A DNA stretch of 64,000 nucleotides from Mammaliicoccus sciuri (GCF_002901825.1 NZ_PPQD01000034.1:128545-192544); one strand, 5' to 3'. Positions 18,342 through 27,538 are shown, counted from the first letter of the stretch. Program-made: numbers and translations. The notes: generated from the sequence alone by a model not told the origin.

Positions 18342-19457
18342 ATGAAACAAGTATTATTTGATGTAGACGGTGTTTTTTTAAGTGAAGAAAGATGTTTTGA
18401 TGTTTCTGCTTTAACAGTTTATGAAATTTTATATAGTGAAGCTTTTTTAAACTTAAAAGGAACAGTAGACATTGAAACATTAGACGAACAAGATATTAAA
18501 CAAATTAGAAAAGACATATTTATTGATGATCAAATTCTGAATCAACTTAAGTCTTTAGGTTTAAATTCTAACTGGGATATGCTTTTTATTGTGATTAGTA
18601 CACATTTAATTGAATTGTTAAAGCAAGCAAAAGCTAAAAATCTAGACTTGAGTAACGTTAACTTTGACGACAATACTTTGAAAAATTATGCTCAACAAAT
18701 AGTAGGCCAAGAGATCAATATAGAAACACCTCGTCGATTTTTATCTAAAGCGACTTCCGGTAAAGAAAATATTTATCATGATCTTATCGCTTTTGCGAAA
18801 GAAGAACTCAATGTAGAAGATGCTTCAATTTTTGAATTGAAAAGTAAGTTCTGGGATGTTGCTCAAGAAGTTTATCAAGAATGGTACTTAGGTACTGAGT
18901 TATATCAAGAAGTTGAACATAAGACACCACGTACAACTTTTAAAAATGGTTATATAAAAGAAGAAGTAGTGTTAGCAAATGTGGATGAAGTGACGCAATT
19001 GCTAGAAGATTTGAAAGAAGCGGGATATCAAATCGGTATTGCTACAGGTAGACCAAGAACAGAAACAATCGTTCCATTTGAAACAATCGGTTGGTTAAAG
19101 CAATTTGATGAATTCCATATAGGAACAGCATCAGAAGTTCTTAAAGCAGAAACAACATATCCTGAATTCAAACCACTCGGTAAACCAAATCCGTTTAGTT
19201 ATTTAATAGCGAATGGTGGAAATGACCCAGAGAACTATTTAACTTATATTAAAGAACAAGAACAGGTGTTTAGTGAGCAAGATATATATATAGTAGGTGA
19301 TTCATTAGCTGATTTATTAAGTGCACAAAAAATAGGTGCAACATTTATAGGCACACTTACTGGATTAAAAGGTCAGTCAGCAAGAGCAGAGCTAGAAGAT
19401 TACCATGCTGATTATATTGTAGATAATATATTAGATATTAGAAACGTATTATTATAA
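18342..19457 (+). CDS. HAD-superfamily hydrolase, substrate unknown
   Basis: The 371-residue protein starts at ATG 18342 after GGAGG; the longer frame from 18162 overlaps the previous gene and its terminator and is rejected. HAD motifs are all visible: motif I FDVDGVFLSEE (residues 5-15), motif II IATGRPR, motif III lysine LGKPNPFSY and motif IV VGDSLADLLSAQKIG. Between motifs I and II lies an unusually long helical insertion of about 200 residues, rich in Asp, Gln and Glu, which should form a cap domain over the active site. Its substrate cannot be deduced. Phosphatase or phosphonatase-like activity is the default expectation. Confidence 0.85.
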   Translation: MKQVLFDVDGVFLSEERCFDVSALTVYEILYSEAFLNLKGTVDIETLDEQDIKQIRKDIFIDDQILNQLKSLGLNSNWDMLFIVISTHLIELLKQAKAKNLDLSNVNFDDNTLKNYAQQIVGQEINIETPRRFLSKATSGKENIYHDLIAFAKEELNVEDASIFELKSKFWDVAQEVYQEWYLGTELYQEVEHKTPRTTFKNGYIKEEVVLANVDEVTQLLEDLKEAGYQIGIATGRPRTETIVPFETIGWLKQFDEFHIGTASEVLKAETTYPEFKPLGKPNPFSYLIANGGNDPENYLTYIKEQEQVFSEQDIYIVGDSLADLLSAQKIGATFIGTLTGLKGQSARAELEDYHADYIVDNILDIRNVLL

Positions 19458-19466
19458 ATTTAACAT

Positions 19467-19499
19467 CCCACAAATCTTTGATGATTTGTGGTTTTTTTT
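19467..19499 (+). terminator. Intrinsic terminator of the HAD-family gene
   Basis: A 9-bp stem (CCACAAATC 19468-19476 with GATTTGTGG 19483-19491) and an 8-base T-run. Confidence 0.88.
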
Positions 19500-19601
19500 G
19501 ATAAATAAATAATTTATAAGATTTTATTACAATATTTACTTACAAATATTGTATAATAGAAGTGTGAATAAAATTTTGAAAAACAAATGGGGGTTGGAAT
19601 A

Positions 19602-20135
19602 ATGTATATTGATATTTTACTTAAAAATCATGATGCTGATAGAAACCATTTTATGAGGCAAACTGGATTCTCACATAAGAAAATTTCTAAACTCAATAAG
19701 CAAGATCCTAATTCGTATAGTGAAGAATTAATTAAAGAGATTGCTCAATTCCTTAATTTAAGCTATGACAATACTAGAAATGAATTACGACAAATTAAAG
19801 AAAAGGGGACACTTTATAAAGCACACACTGTCGACGAACTAAAGATTGTGATTGATACGAGTCCTAAAGAATTTTTAGTTGGTAAAGAGGTTTATAGTCT
19901 GATTAATGATATAAAGCAATCTGATATATCTCATGATCAGCAATATATGAAAGACGTATCCCAAACTGTTTTAACATCATTTATTTTATGGATTGTAGGT
20001 AAAGTGAGAAGTATTGGTAAATCATCTGAAGAAAAAATGATTAATGATATAAGGTTACATATCTTAACGTACTATGATATTCATGAAATGAACAACAATC
20101 GAGCAAGACTTGAACTTAAAGCATTTGTAAGTTAA
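19602..20135 (+). CDS. Hypothetical protein, possible N-terminal HTH
   Basis: I do not recognise this 177-residue protein. I prefer ATG 19602, with GGGGGTTGG upstream, over the ATG at 19587, which overlaps that site. Residues about 3-60 alternate short helices in a pattern like a Cro/C1-type DNA-binding domain (LLKNHDADRNHFMRQTGFSHKKISKLN, split here: residues 6-15, then FMRQTGFSHKKISKLN). This suggests a transcription factor, but the match is weak. The C-terminal half is helical and contains a hydrophobic stretch TSFILWIVGKV, too short for a confident membrane helix. It has its own promoter space and a terminator shared with serA. Confidence 0.6.
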   Translation: MYIDILLKNHDADRNHFMRQTGFSHKKISKLNKQDPNSYSEELIKEIAQFLNLSYDNTRNELRQIKEKGTLYKAHTVDELKIVIDTSPKEFLVGKEVYSLINDIKQSDISHDQQYMKDVSQTVLTSFILWIVGKVRSIGKSSEEKMINDIRLHILTYYDIHEMNNNRARLELKAFVS

Positions 20136-20146
20136 TTATGTATAAT

Positions 20147-20187
20147 AAAAACCACGTGTTAGATGAATGCTAACACGTGGTTGATTG
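20147..20187. terminator. Bidirectional terminator between the hypothetical gene and serA
   Basis: An 11-bp perfect stem (20151-20161 with 20171-20181) is flanked by an A-run on the left and a T-rich sequence on the right. Confidence 0.85.
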
Positions 20188-20188
20188 T

Positions 20189-21784
20189 TTATAGTTGTTT
20201 ATTTAGTTCGACTTTTTTAATACTTTGGAAGCCATCAATAGCAAATAAGTCATTTATTGTTTCATCTGATGCTTCATCATCTATTGATAATATCATTAAT
20301 GCTTCTCCACCGATAGAATGTCTACCTAAGTGCATTGAAGCAATATTGATACCATGTTCTCCTAAGATTTGTCCCATTTTACCTACGATACCTGGTCTAT
20401 CATTATGATGGATAAGTAACATATGCTTTTCTGGTTTGAAATCTACAGGATAGTCATTGATTCTTACGATACGAGGTCCATAACCATTTAATACAGTCGA
20501 ACCGATTTTAATAGAATGGTCTTTGTTCACTAATTCTAATTCAATATAGTTGCTGAAACCATATTTTTTACTATTTTTTTCGATTTGATACGTTACGCCT
20601 TGTTCATTTAACAATACGAGTGCATTGATTAAATTAACATGATCACCTAAGTCTTGTTGTAAGACACCCATAACAAGTTGTCTTGTAATTAAACTTGTAT
20701 CATCTAATGCAATTTCACCATGATATTTAATTTTTAATTCTCTTGGACCTTTTTCAAATAGTTGGATACCAACTTCACCAGTTGTTCTACTTAATTCTAC
20801 AAAAGGTCTTAGTTCTGCTTCAACTTCACCAGACATTTGTGGTGCGTTTACAGCGTGTAAGACGTTATTATTTTCAAAAATATCAATGATTTCATTTGCA
20901 ACAGATACTGCAACTTTTTCTTGAGCTTCGATAGTTGAAGCGCCAAGATGTGGTGTTACGATGATTTTTTCATGTTGCGTAAGTGGTGTGTTATTTGCCG
21001 GTTCTTCAGTAAATACATCTAGTGCAGCTTTTTCGATTTTACCTTCATCAAGTGCTTTAATTAAGGCATCTTCATCGATAATACCACCTCTGGCAACATT
21101 GATAATTTGTAAGTTAGGTTTCGCTTTATTGAAAAAGTCTTCATTTACAAGTCCCTTAGTCTTTGGTGTAAGAGGGGTATGTACTGTAATGAAATCTGCT
21201 TGTTCAGCAATTTCGTCTACGGTCGCTCTTGTAATTTCTAAACGTTTCGCGTCATCGCTAGATAAATAAGGATCAAATGCAAGAATATTCATGCCGAAAC
21301 TTTGAGCACGTTTCGCAACACCTAATCCTATTCTACCTGCACCAATTACGCCGAGTGTCTTCTTGTATAATTCAGTACCACGATATTTTTTCCTATCCCA
21401 ATTACCTTCTTGTAAGGAGCGATGTGCTTCTGGAATATTTCGAGCCATAGAAAGAATCATTGCCATAGAATGTTCTGTTGCAGAAATAGTGTTTCCATCA
21501 GGCGCATTAATAACAAGAATACCTTGTTTTGTTGCGTGATCGATATCAATATTATCAACACCAACACCAGCTCTAGCTACAACACGAAGATTTTTCGCTG
21601 CGTCTAGGATTGGGGGTGTGATTTGAGTTTGGCTTCTTACGATTAAAGCATCATAGTCACCGATAATGTTAACGATTTCTGATTCACTCAAGCCAGTTTT
21701 GATGTCTATTTCGAATTTTTCATGATCTGTTAAACTTTTTAAACCTTCTTCTGATATTGGATCGACTACAATTACTTTAAACAT
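20189..21784 (-). CDS. serA: D-3-phosphoglycerate dehydrogenase
   Basis: The 531-residue enzyme oxidises 3-phosphoglycerate to 3-phosphohydroxypyruvate, the first step of serine synthesis. The substrate and NAD domains are clear (LGVIGAGRIGLGVAKRAQ; active-site VNEDFFNKAKPNLQIINVARGG-type region; HLGASTIEAQ). An intervening ASB domain (about 320-445) and a C-terminal ACT domain (LLIHHNDRPGIVGKMGQIL) follow. This is the long SerA type found in Bacillus and Staphylococcus, in which the ACT domain senses serine. Its start overlaps the end of the upstream aminotransferase gene by 8 bp, so the two form an operon. Confidence 0.96.
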   Translation of the reverse strand: MFKVIVVDPISEEGLKSLTDHEKFEIDIKTGLSESEIVNIIGDYDALIVRSQTQITPPILDAAKNLRVVARAGVGVDNIDIDHATKQGILVINAPDGNTISATEHSMAMILSMARNIPEAHRSLQEGNWDRKKYRGTELYKKTLGVIGAGRIGLGVAKRAQSFGMNILAFDPYLSSDDAKRLEITRATVDEIAEQADFITVHTPLTPKTKGLVNEDFFNKAKPNLQIINVARGGIIDEDALIKALDEGKIEKAALDVFTEEPANNTPLTQHEKIIVTPHLGASTIEAQEKVAVSVANEIIDIFENNNVLHAVNAPQMSGEVEAELRPFVELSRTTGEVGIQLFEKGPRELKIKYHGEIALDDTSLITRQLVMGVLQQDLGDHVNLINALVLLNEQGVTYQIEKNSKKYGFSNYIELELVNKDHSIKIGSTVLNGYGPRIVRINDYPVDFKPEKHMLLIHHNDRPGIVGKMGQILGEHGINIASMHLGRHSIGGEALMILSIDDEASDETINDLFAIDGFQSIKKVELNKQL

Positions 21785-22934
21785 ATTGATTAACTACCTC
21801 CTGGAATTTTGAAACACCTTTACCAAGTACTGATTGTTCACGTATTTCTGAAAGTATAATTTCTAATGCACTAATAAATTGCAACATGTCATTTGGTGAG
21901 ACTTTACCCATGTGACCAACCCTTAATATTGTGCCTTTAAGGTGTTGTTGACCACCAGCAATTGTAATGTTGAACCTATTAAGTAATTCATCTTTAATCG
22001 TCTTAACTTCATTTTTATTTGGTACAAAAGCTGTTACAGTAGGTGATGCAAATTCATCTTCAACTAATAGTTCAATATCTAATGCTTTTAAACTTTCTCG
22101 AACAGCTGATTTACATACTTCATGTCTTTTGATTGTATTTTTAAATTTTTCTTTTTGTATTAAATCACAATAAGTTTGTACACCTCTAATAAGTGATACA
22201 GCAGGTGTGAAAGGTGTTGAATCATCGTTTAAAGAAGTTATGTATTTATTTAAATCTAAATAAAATCTTGAAGTTTTCACTTCTTTAAACCTTTCAATAG
22301 CTCTATCATTATATGCTACAAATGCTGCCCCAGGTGGTAACATGATTGCTTTTTGACTACCTGAAACGAGAACATCGATGTTGTCTTGTTCCATATCTAC
22401 TTCTACTGCTCCAATAATACTAACGCCATCCACTACAAAATAGATGTCAGGATTAAATTGTTTAACTAACTTACCTAAAGCATTAATAGGGTGTTTAACA
22501 GAAGTAGACGTTTCACAGAATTGAGTAAATACGGCTTTAACATCAACATTAAGTGAGTTTAAATATGTTTCAAATTCTTTTAAATCGACACCTTTTCCCC
22601 ATTCAACTTCAAAAATATGTGCCTTAAAAGGATAAGAGGACGCGATTTTTCTAAACCTATCCCCAAAAGCGCCTGAAACAATAATGACAATATCATCTTC
22701 AGGATTCGCTACATTAACCATAGCTGCTTCAAGAGCACTTGTTCCTGATGAAGTTAGAATAGCAACAGGGTGTTTAGCCCCAAAAATTGTTTGTAAATCT
22801 CTTGATGCTTGATGAATAATTTGACTAAATTCCTTTGTTCTATGTCCTGTCATAGGTTGATTCATACTTTCTAAAATCTCCCTTGGAACAGTTGTAGGAC
22901 CTGGTGCGAGTAATAAAGAATCATGCTGATACAT
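21777..22934 (-). CDS. Class V aminotransferase, SerA-linked
   Basis: The 385-residue PLP enzyme belongs to the alanine-glyoxylate / serine-pyruvate aminotransferase group (PucG-like). The N-terminus LLAPGPTTVPREILESM, SSGTSALEAA and the PLP-lysine segment LVSGSQKAIMLPPG (Lys about 194) are characteristic. Overlap with serA suggests work in serine metabolism. It may act as the phosphoserine aminotransferase that pairs with SerA, since no serC-like gene is next to serA here, or it may transaminate serine and glyoxylate. Substrate is inference. The start ATG 22934 follows AAGGAG on the minus strand. Confidence 0.9.
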   Translation of the reverse strand: MYQHDSLLLAPGPTTVPREILESMNQPMTGHRTKEFSQIIHQASRDLQTIFGAKHPVAILTSSGTSALEAAMVNVANPEDDIVIIVSGAFGDRFRKIASSYPFKAHIFEVEWGKGVDLKEFETYLNSLNVDVKAVFTQFCETSTSVKHPINALGKLVKQFNPDIYFVVDGVSIIGAVEVDMEQDNIDVLVSGSQKAIMLPPGAAFVAYNDRAIERFKEVKTSRFYLDLNKYITSLNDDSTPFTPAVSLIRGVQTYCDLIQKEKFKNTIKRHEVCKSAVRESLKALDIELLVEDEFASPTVTAFVPNKNEVKTIKDELLNRFNITIAGGQQHLKGTILRVGHMGKVSPNDMLQFISALEIILSEIREQSVLGKGVSKFQEVVNQYV

Positions 22935-23018
22935 ATATATACACTCCTTACTGAATTTATGTTCTATATTGTAGCAAAGAAAATAGTAAAATAATAGAGA
23001 ATTTATAGAAAATTCTGA

Positions 23019-23032
23019 TTAAAACGTTTTCA
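23019..23032 (-). promoter_or_regulatory. cre-like palindrome upstream of the aminotransferase-serA operon
   Basis: TTAAAACGTTTTCA has the palindromic core AAAACGTTTT and differs from the cre consensus at its first two bases. It sits 85 bp before the aminotransferase start, immediately after the OsmC stop codon. Confidence 0.35.
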
Positions 23033-23035
23033 TTA

Positions 23036-23479
23036 TTAAAATCTTATTTCCCCAGTTGCTACAACTTGAACATTGCCAGCCAAAGCACGTGTTACCATAC
23101 AAGATTCTTCTGCTTTTTGAACAAGTCTATTTAATCTTTTTTGTAAATTTTCATCCGGTTCTTCAGATAAATAAATAATTGGGAAATGTTCTATTTTTTT
23201 ATAAGTGATTACACCATTTTCTACATCAACATGACCTTTAGAAGCCACTTCAATTCTCTCGATATCAATTTCAGAGCGTTCAATCATTGCTGCCAATGTA
23301 ATCATATAGCAAGTTGAAGCTGCACCAAGTAGCATTTCATCGGGATTTGTGCCGATTTCCGGACCATCCATTACTTCTGGAATTGATACGCGTGTAGATA
23401 AGTTATCAGTAGTTATATGGCCAGAAGCATTTCTACCTTTTGTCCATGTTCCTTTTAAATTAAAAATATGTGTTGTCAT
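23036..23479 (-). CDS. OsmC/Ohr family peroxiredoxin-like protein
   Basis: The 147-residue protein has the OsmC fold with its two conserved cysteines: AASTCYMITLAA (Cys about 55) and EESCMVTRAL (Cys about 122). OsmC/Ohr proteins reduce organic hydroperoxides with these thiols. A first ATG at 23485 is only 2-3 bases from AAAGGA; the second ATG at 23479 has normal spacing and is preferred. The sequence resembles the YhfA-type or SACP OsmC branch rather than Ohr, but I cannot separate these without alignment. Confidence 0.88.
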   Translation of the reverse strand: MTTHIFNLKGTWTKGRNASGHITTDNLSTRVSIPEVMDGPEIGTNPDEMLLGAASTCYMITLAAMIERSEIDIERIEVASKGHVDVENGVITYKKIEHFPIIYLSEEPDENLQKRLNRLVQKAEESCMVTRALAGNVQVVATGEIRF

Positions 23480-23552
23480 AATCATGTTCCTTTCTATAAA
23501 TAAAAATATTTGGGTATAATCTATAGTATGACTGATTTTAAAGGAGTAGACA

Positions 23553-24305
23553 ATGAATGTGTATAATCAAAATTGTAAATTAAAAGTTGCACATAGAGGT
23601 GTTCCATCTTTAGCACCAGAAAATACAATGGTTTCTTTTAAACGTGCAATAGAATTCAATATAGACGTTCTTGAAATAGACATACATAGAACAATAGATG
23701 GTAAGCTTGTTGTTATTCATGATCCGACGACGAACCGTACTTCACAAGAAAAAGGGATCATCAGAAAATTAACGTACGAAGCATTAACAAAATATGATGT
23801 CGGTAAATGGAAAGGGGAAGCATATTCTGGAGAGCAAATTCCGTTATTTCAAGATGTACTTAAATTAATAAAAGACACATATATAAAGCTTCTAATAGAA
23901 ATTAAACAACCTGAAAATTATCCGAACATCGAAGAGGATATCATTACTATGATCAAACAACATGGTATTTCGAACAATCAAATTATGATTCAATCATTTA
24001 ATAGAAATGCAATTCAAAAAATAAATATTTTATGGCCTGAAATAGAATTAGGTGTCTTAATTAAGAAGAAAGATCGTTTTATAAGTAAAAGGGCAATTAA
24101 GAAAATAGGGGAGTATGCAAACTATATTAATCCGAATTATAAAATTGTCACGAGAAGATTTGTAAAAGCTGCACATGCATCGCATCTTAAGATACTGCCA
24201 TATACGATTAATGATAAACATACGGCTCAAAAAATGTTAGCTATGGGTGTTGATGGTTTAATATCGGATTATGCGCATATATTAGATGAATGGATGAAGT
24301 CATAA
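23553..24305 (+). CDS. Glycerophosphodiester phosphodiesterase family protein
   Basis: The 250-residue protein is a GDPD TIM barrel: AHRGVPSLAPENTM (residues 11-24), EIDIHRTIDGKLVVIHD with the second catalytic His, TNRTS, and LLIEIKQP. GDPD enzymes hydrolyse glycerophosphodiesters to glycerol 3-phosphate and an alcohol. There is no signal peptide, so the protein is cytoplasmic, unlike exported GlpQ. AAAGGAG precedes ATG 23553. It is convergent with rpsD and shares a terminator with it. Confidence 0.9.
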   Translation: MNVYNQNCKLKVAHRGVPSLAPENTMVSFKRAIEFNIDVLEIDIHRTIDGKLVVIHDPTTNRTSQEKGIIRKLTYEALTKYDVGKWKGEAYSGEQIPLFQDVLKLIKDTYIKLLIEIKQPENYPNIEEDIITMIKQHGISNNQIMIQSFNRNAIQKINILWPEIELGVLIKKKDRFISKRAIKKIGEYANYINPNYKIVTRRFVKAAHASHLKILPYTINDKHTAQKMLAMGVDGLISDYAHILDEWMKS

Positions 24306-24316
24306 ATTATAAAATA

Positions 24317-24350
24317 AAAAACCACTTTCGAAATGAAAGTGGTTTTGTTT
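24317..24350. terminator. Bidirectional terminator between the GDPD gene and rpsD
   Basis: A 12-bp perfect stem (24318-24329 with 24335-24346) is flanked by A-rich and T-rich tracts. Confidence 0.88.
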
Positions 24351-24359
24351 GAACAAAGA

Positions 24360-24962
24360 TTAACGAGAGTAGTACTCAACGATTAATTGTTCATTGATTT
24401 CAGCAGATAATTCGCTACGTTCTGGAACGCGTACGAAAGTACCTTCTAATTTGTCAGCATCGAATGATAAGTAATCAGGAACGTGATGACTTAATTCAAC
24501 TGATTCTAATACGATGTTTAATTTTTGTGATTTTTCACGAACACTGATAGTTTGACCTGGTTTTAAAGTGTAAGATGGGATATCAACACGAGCGCCATCT
24601 ACAGTAATGTGACCGTGGTTAACTAATTGACGTGCTTGACGACGAGTACGAGCTAAACCTAATTGGTAAACAACTGCGTCTAAACGTGAAGCTAATAGCG
24701 CCATGAAGTTATCACCGTGGATACCTTTCATGTTACCAGCTTTATCGAAAATAGTGCGGAATTGACGTTCGTTGATTCCGTACATGTAACGTAATTTTTG
24801 TTTCTCTTGTAATTGAAGACCATACTCAGATAATTTTTTACGTTGAGTTGGACCGTGTTGTCCTGGTACGTAAGGACGTTTTTCTAATTCTTTACCTGTG
24901 CCGCTTAATGAAATACCTAAACGACGTGATTTTTTCCAGTTTGAACCTCTAAATCTTGCCAT
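24360..24962 (-). CDS. rpsD: 30S ribosomal protein S4
   Basis: The 200-residue protein is a primary 16S rRNA-binding assembly protein. The N-terminal [16 protein letters not shown] and the S4 RNA-binding domain ([27 protein letters not shown]) are unmistakable. In many Firmicutes rpsD stands alone, outside the alpha operon, and is autoregulated by S4 binding to its own leader; the long structured leader here fits that. AAAGGAGG precedes the ATG. I see no CXXC zinc motifs in its N-terminus, so it is the zinc-independent form. Confidence 0.98.
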   Translation of the reverse strand: MARFRGSNWKKSRRLGISLSGTGKELEKRPYVPGQHGPTQRKKLSEYGLQLQEKQKLRYMYGINERQFRTIFDKAGNMKGIHGDNFMALLASRLDAVVYQLGLARTRRQARQLVNHGHITVDGARVDIPSYTLKPGQTISVREKSQKLNIVLESVELSHHVPDYLSFDADKLEGTFVRVPERSELSAEINEQLIVEYYSR

Positions 24963-25145
24963 TTTGAAGTTCCTCCTTTTTTCTTGTTTGATTGTTATGA
25001 AGAAACAAGAAAGAATGTTAAATGCTCATAGGGATATGTTATATTTGTGTGCCTTCACCTTGCAGCCGCGGTTACACAACACGCCTTCTTTGGGAATAAC
25101 ATAGAGCCTTACAATATTTAACTGCTACTTTCGTTAATTCACACA
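24963..25145 (-). promoter_or_regulatory. Structured rpsD leader, probable S4 autoregulatory site
   Basis: About 180 nt lie between the predicted transcription start and rpsD. Complementary segments include ATGTTAT with ATAACAT, TTGTGT with ACACAA around a GC-rich AACCGCGGCTGC loop, and a 9-bp hairpin just before the ribosome-binding site (24981-24989 with 25003-25011). This plan resembles the Firmicute S4 leader family. Assignment as S4-binding is by position and plan, not by covariance search. Confidence 0.65.
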
Positions 25146-25151
25146 AAAGCT

Positions 25152-25180
25152 ATTATACATTTTTGTTTAGTTCATGTCAA
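25152..25180 (-). promoter_or_regulatory. Consensus promoter of rpsD
   Basis: On the minus strand TTGACA (25180-25175), a 17-bp spacer and TATAAT (25157-25152) match the sigma-A consensus at every position. Confidence 0.9.
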
Positions 25181-25189
25181 TTTATATTT

Positions 25190-25654
25190 TTAAAGATGGA
25201 TATGCTTTTCAAGTGTTTTGACAAGTAATTCTAACCCTTCAAGATCAGTTTGATTAAATCTTGATTTAACAGGTGCATCTATATCTAACACACCGATGAT
25301 TTCTTTGTTATAGTATATAGGTATAACGATTTCTGATTGGCTATTAGCGTCACATGCAATATGGCCAGGGAATTGATTAACATCTTCAACAAGTTGTGAT
25401 TGGTTTTCGGCAACAGCTGTTCCACAAACACCTTTACCAATTTCAATGTCTACACACGCAGGTAATCCTTGAAATGGACCAAGTTTTAAGGCATTATTTT
25501 TAATAAGATAAAACCCAACCCAGTTGATGTTTGGTAAGAATTGGTTGATAAACGCAGATGCATTGCTTAAATTAGCAATTAAATCTCGTTCTCCTGATAA
25601 TAAACCATCTAATTGGCGGTTGAGTAATGAATAATCTAGTTGTTGTTCTGACAT
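25190..25654 (-). CDS. msrC: Free methionine-(R)-sulfoxide reductase (GAF domain)
   Basis: The 154-residue single GAF-domain protein has the three conserved cysteines of fRMsr enzymes: LPACVDIEIGKGVCGTA (C67 and C77) and HIACDANSQSEIV (C101). These enzymes reduce free methionine-R-sulfoxide using a thioredoxin-type reductant. Fold and Cys spacing distinguish it from signalling GAF domains. It precedes the rpsD promoter on the same strand but is probably a separate unit. The minus-strand ribosome-binding site GAGGAA precedes ATG 25654. Confidence 0.9.
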   Translation of the reverse strand: MSEQQLDYSLLNRQLDGLLSGERDLIANLSNASAFINQFLPNINWVGFYLIKNNALKLGPFQGLPACVDIEIGKGVCGTAVAENQSQLVEDVNQFPGHIACDANSQSEIVIPIYYNKEIIGVLDIDAPVKSRFNQTDLEGLELLVKTLEKHIHL

Positions 25655-25790
25655 TTTTATTCCTCATTTCAATATTTATTTGAATTATATTACTATTTTA
25701 TGATTTTGAATATGTTTTGCATAGAAAAAGGTTTGTTGGATATATATTTTACGTTATAATAAAGAGAACGATTTAGGAGGAGAATACATA

Positions 25791-27485
25791 ATGGCAATTT
25801 ATATAACACTTGCAGTTATAATCATTATATTAATTGGTATTGGTATAATGTTATGGTTGCGTACATCAAAGCGAAATTTGATTACTGAGACTGAGCAGCG
25901 TAAGCAAAAAATTAAGCAATTACCTTTTCAAGATGAATTAGCTAAGCTTAAAAAATTAAATATCCATGGTGAAGCTAAAGACAAGTATGACCAATTTAAG
26001 AGAGAATGGCAAACTGTTTTACAAGAAGATTTAAAAGTTGTAGATGCTAAAATTCACGATGCTGATGCAGAACTTGATAAATTTAAGTTCTCACAATCTG
26101 AAGAAAGTATTGCAGATGCTAACAAAATAATGGATGGTATAGAAAAGAAATATACGCGCTTAACTCAGAGTGTTACAGAATTAATGACAACAGTGGAAAC
26201 AAGCGACAAACTATACGATGAATCTAAACAGATTTATAGAGAAACGAAGAGAGAAGTATTAGCGAATAGACACCAGTTTGGGGATGCTGCTGAACTAATC
26301 GAAAAAAACATCGAAGCTTTTCTACCTAGAATTGAACAATATGAAGAACTTGTTGAAGATGGACACTACATTAAAGCAAGTGGTCATATCGATCAACTTA
26401 ATACGGATATGAAACGTATGCAAGAAGATATGAATGAAATTCCATTATTGATCAAAGATGTACAAAAAGAATTACCAGGTCAATTCCAAGACTTGAAATT
26501 TGGATGTAGAGATTTAAAAGTTGAAGGTTACAACCTAGAACATGTTAAAGTGGAAGGTACGCTACAAACTTTACGTGGTAAATTAAATTTAGTTGAACCA
26601 TTGATTGGAAGATTAGAATTAACGAAAGCTGAAAGCATTATTAATGAAATTAATGATGCTTTAGATGATATGTATGATTTAATCGAACATGAAGTAAAAT
26701 CTAAAAATACTGTCGAACAATCTAAAGAAATTATTACAGATGAATTATTCCATGCTAAAGATATGAACTACACACTTCAAACAGAAATTGAATATGTTAA
26801 AGAGAACTATTATATTTCCGAAGAAGATGTACATAAAGTAAGACAGTACGAGAATGAAATTCAAAACTTAATCAGCGTATACGATGAAATTTTAGGTGAA
26901 ATGGCTAAAACAAACGTACGCTATAGTGAAGTTGAAGATAATCTTCTATATATAGAAGAACATGTTAAAGTTATTAATGATAATCAACAAAAAATACAAA
27001 ATCATTTAGTTTCTCTTAGAGAAGACGAAGCTACAGCTCAACAAAATACATTACGTGTTCAATCTAAGAAAGAAGAAATATATAGAAATTTATTAGCATC
27101 AAATTTACCAAGTGTACCTGAAAGATTTATCATTATGAAAAATGAAATTGATCACGAAATTCGTGAAGTGAATAAAATCTTTAGTCAAAGACCTATTAAT
27201 GTACAGTATGTAAAAGATAAAGTAAGTAACATTGTTCTTCAAATGAATAAATTTGAAGATGAAACAACAGATGTACTTATTAATGCAGTTCATGCTGAAA
27301 CATTAATTCAATATGGTAATAGATATAGAAAAGAAAATAATGAACTGAATAAGAGTCTTAATGAAGCAGAAAGATTATTTGCTAACAATAGATACAAACG
27401 AGCTATTGAAATAGCAGAAGCAGCGCTTGAAAAAGTTGAACCTGGTATCAGTGAAAAAATAGAAGAAGATGTAAATAAACGATAA
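25791..27485 (+). CDS. ezrA: Septation ring formation regulator EzrA
   Basis: The 564-residue protein has one N-terminal membrane helix (about residues 4-22), then a long cytoplasmic region of helical repeats with conserved [14 protein letters not shown] and [17 protein letters not shown] segments. EzrA binds FtsZ and limits or organises Z-ring formation at the membrane; in staphylococci it is a main divisome scaffold. Length is standard. The position between msrC/rpsD and nifS-thiI matches other Firmicutes. GGAGGAG precedes ATG 25791. Confidence 0.96.
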   Translation: MAIYITLAVIIIILIGIGIMLWLRTSKRNLITETEQRKQKIKQLPFQDELAKLKKLNIHGEAKDKYDQFKREWQTVLQEDLKVVDAKIHDADAELDKFKFSQSEESIADANKIMDGIEKKYTRLTQSVTELMTTVETSDKLYDESKQIYRETKREVLANRHQFGDAAELIEKNIEAFLPRIEQYEELVEDGHYIKASGHIDQLNTDMKRMQEDMNEIPLLIKDVQKELPGQFQDLKFGCRDLKVEGYNLEHVKVEGTLQTLRGKLNLVEPLIGRLELTKAESIINEINDALDDMYDLIEHEVKSKNTVEQSKEIITDELFHAKDMNYTLQTEIEYVKENYYISEEDVHKVRQYENEIQNLISVYDEILGEMAKTNVRYSEVEDNLLYIEEHVKVINDNQQKIQNHLVSLREDEATAQQNTLRVQSKKEEIYRNLLASNLPSVPERFIIMKNEIDHEIREVNKIFSQRPINVQYVKDKVSNIVLQMNKFEDETTDVLINAVHAETLIQYGNRYRKENNELNKSLNEAERLFANNRYKRAIEIAEAALEKVEPGISEKIEEDVNKR

Positions 27486-27495
27486 GAACGTTGTA

Positions 27496-27538
27496 AAGGC
27501 AAAGACATGGCAAATGTCTTTGCCTTTATTTTTTCTGA
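27496..27538 (+). terminator. Intrinsic terminator of ezrA
   Basis: A 14-bp perfect stem (27496-27509 with 27515-27528) is followed by a T-rich tail. Confidence 0.9.

Noticed and set aside
20163-20408. Plus-strand ORF inside serA
   Set aside because: It is the antisense shadow of the serA ACT domain and starts in the terminator hairpin, with no ribosome-binding site.
24898-25104. Plus-strand ORF opposite the rpsD start and leader
   Set aside because: It overlaps the rpsD 5' end and its structured leader antisense, has no ribosome-binding site and resembles no protein I know.
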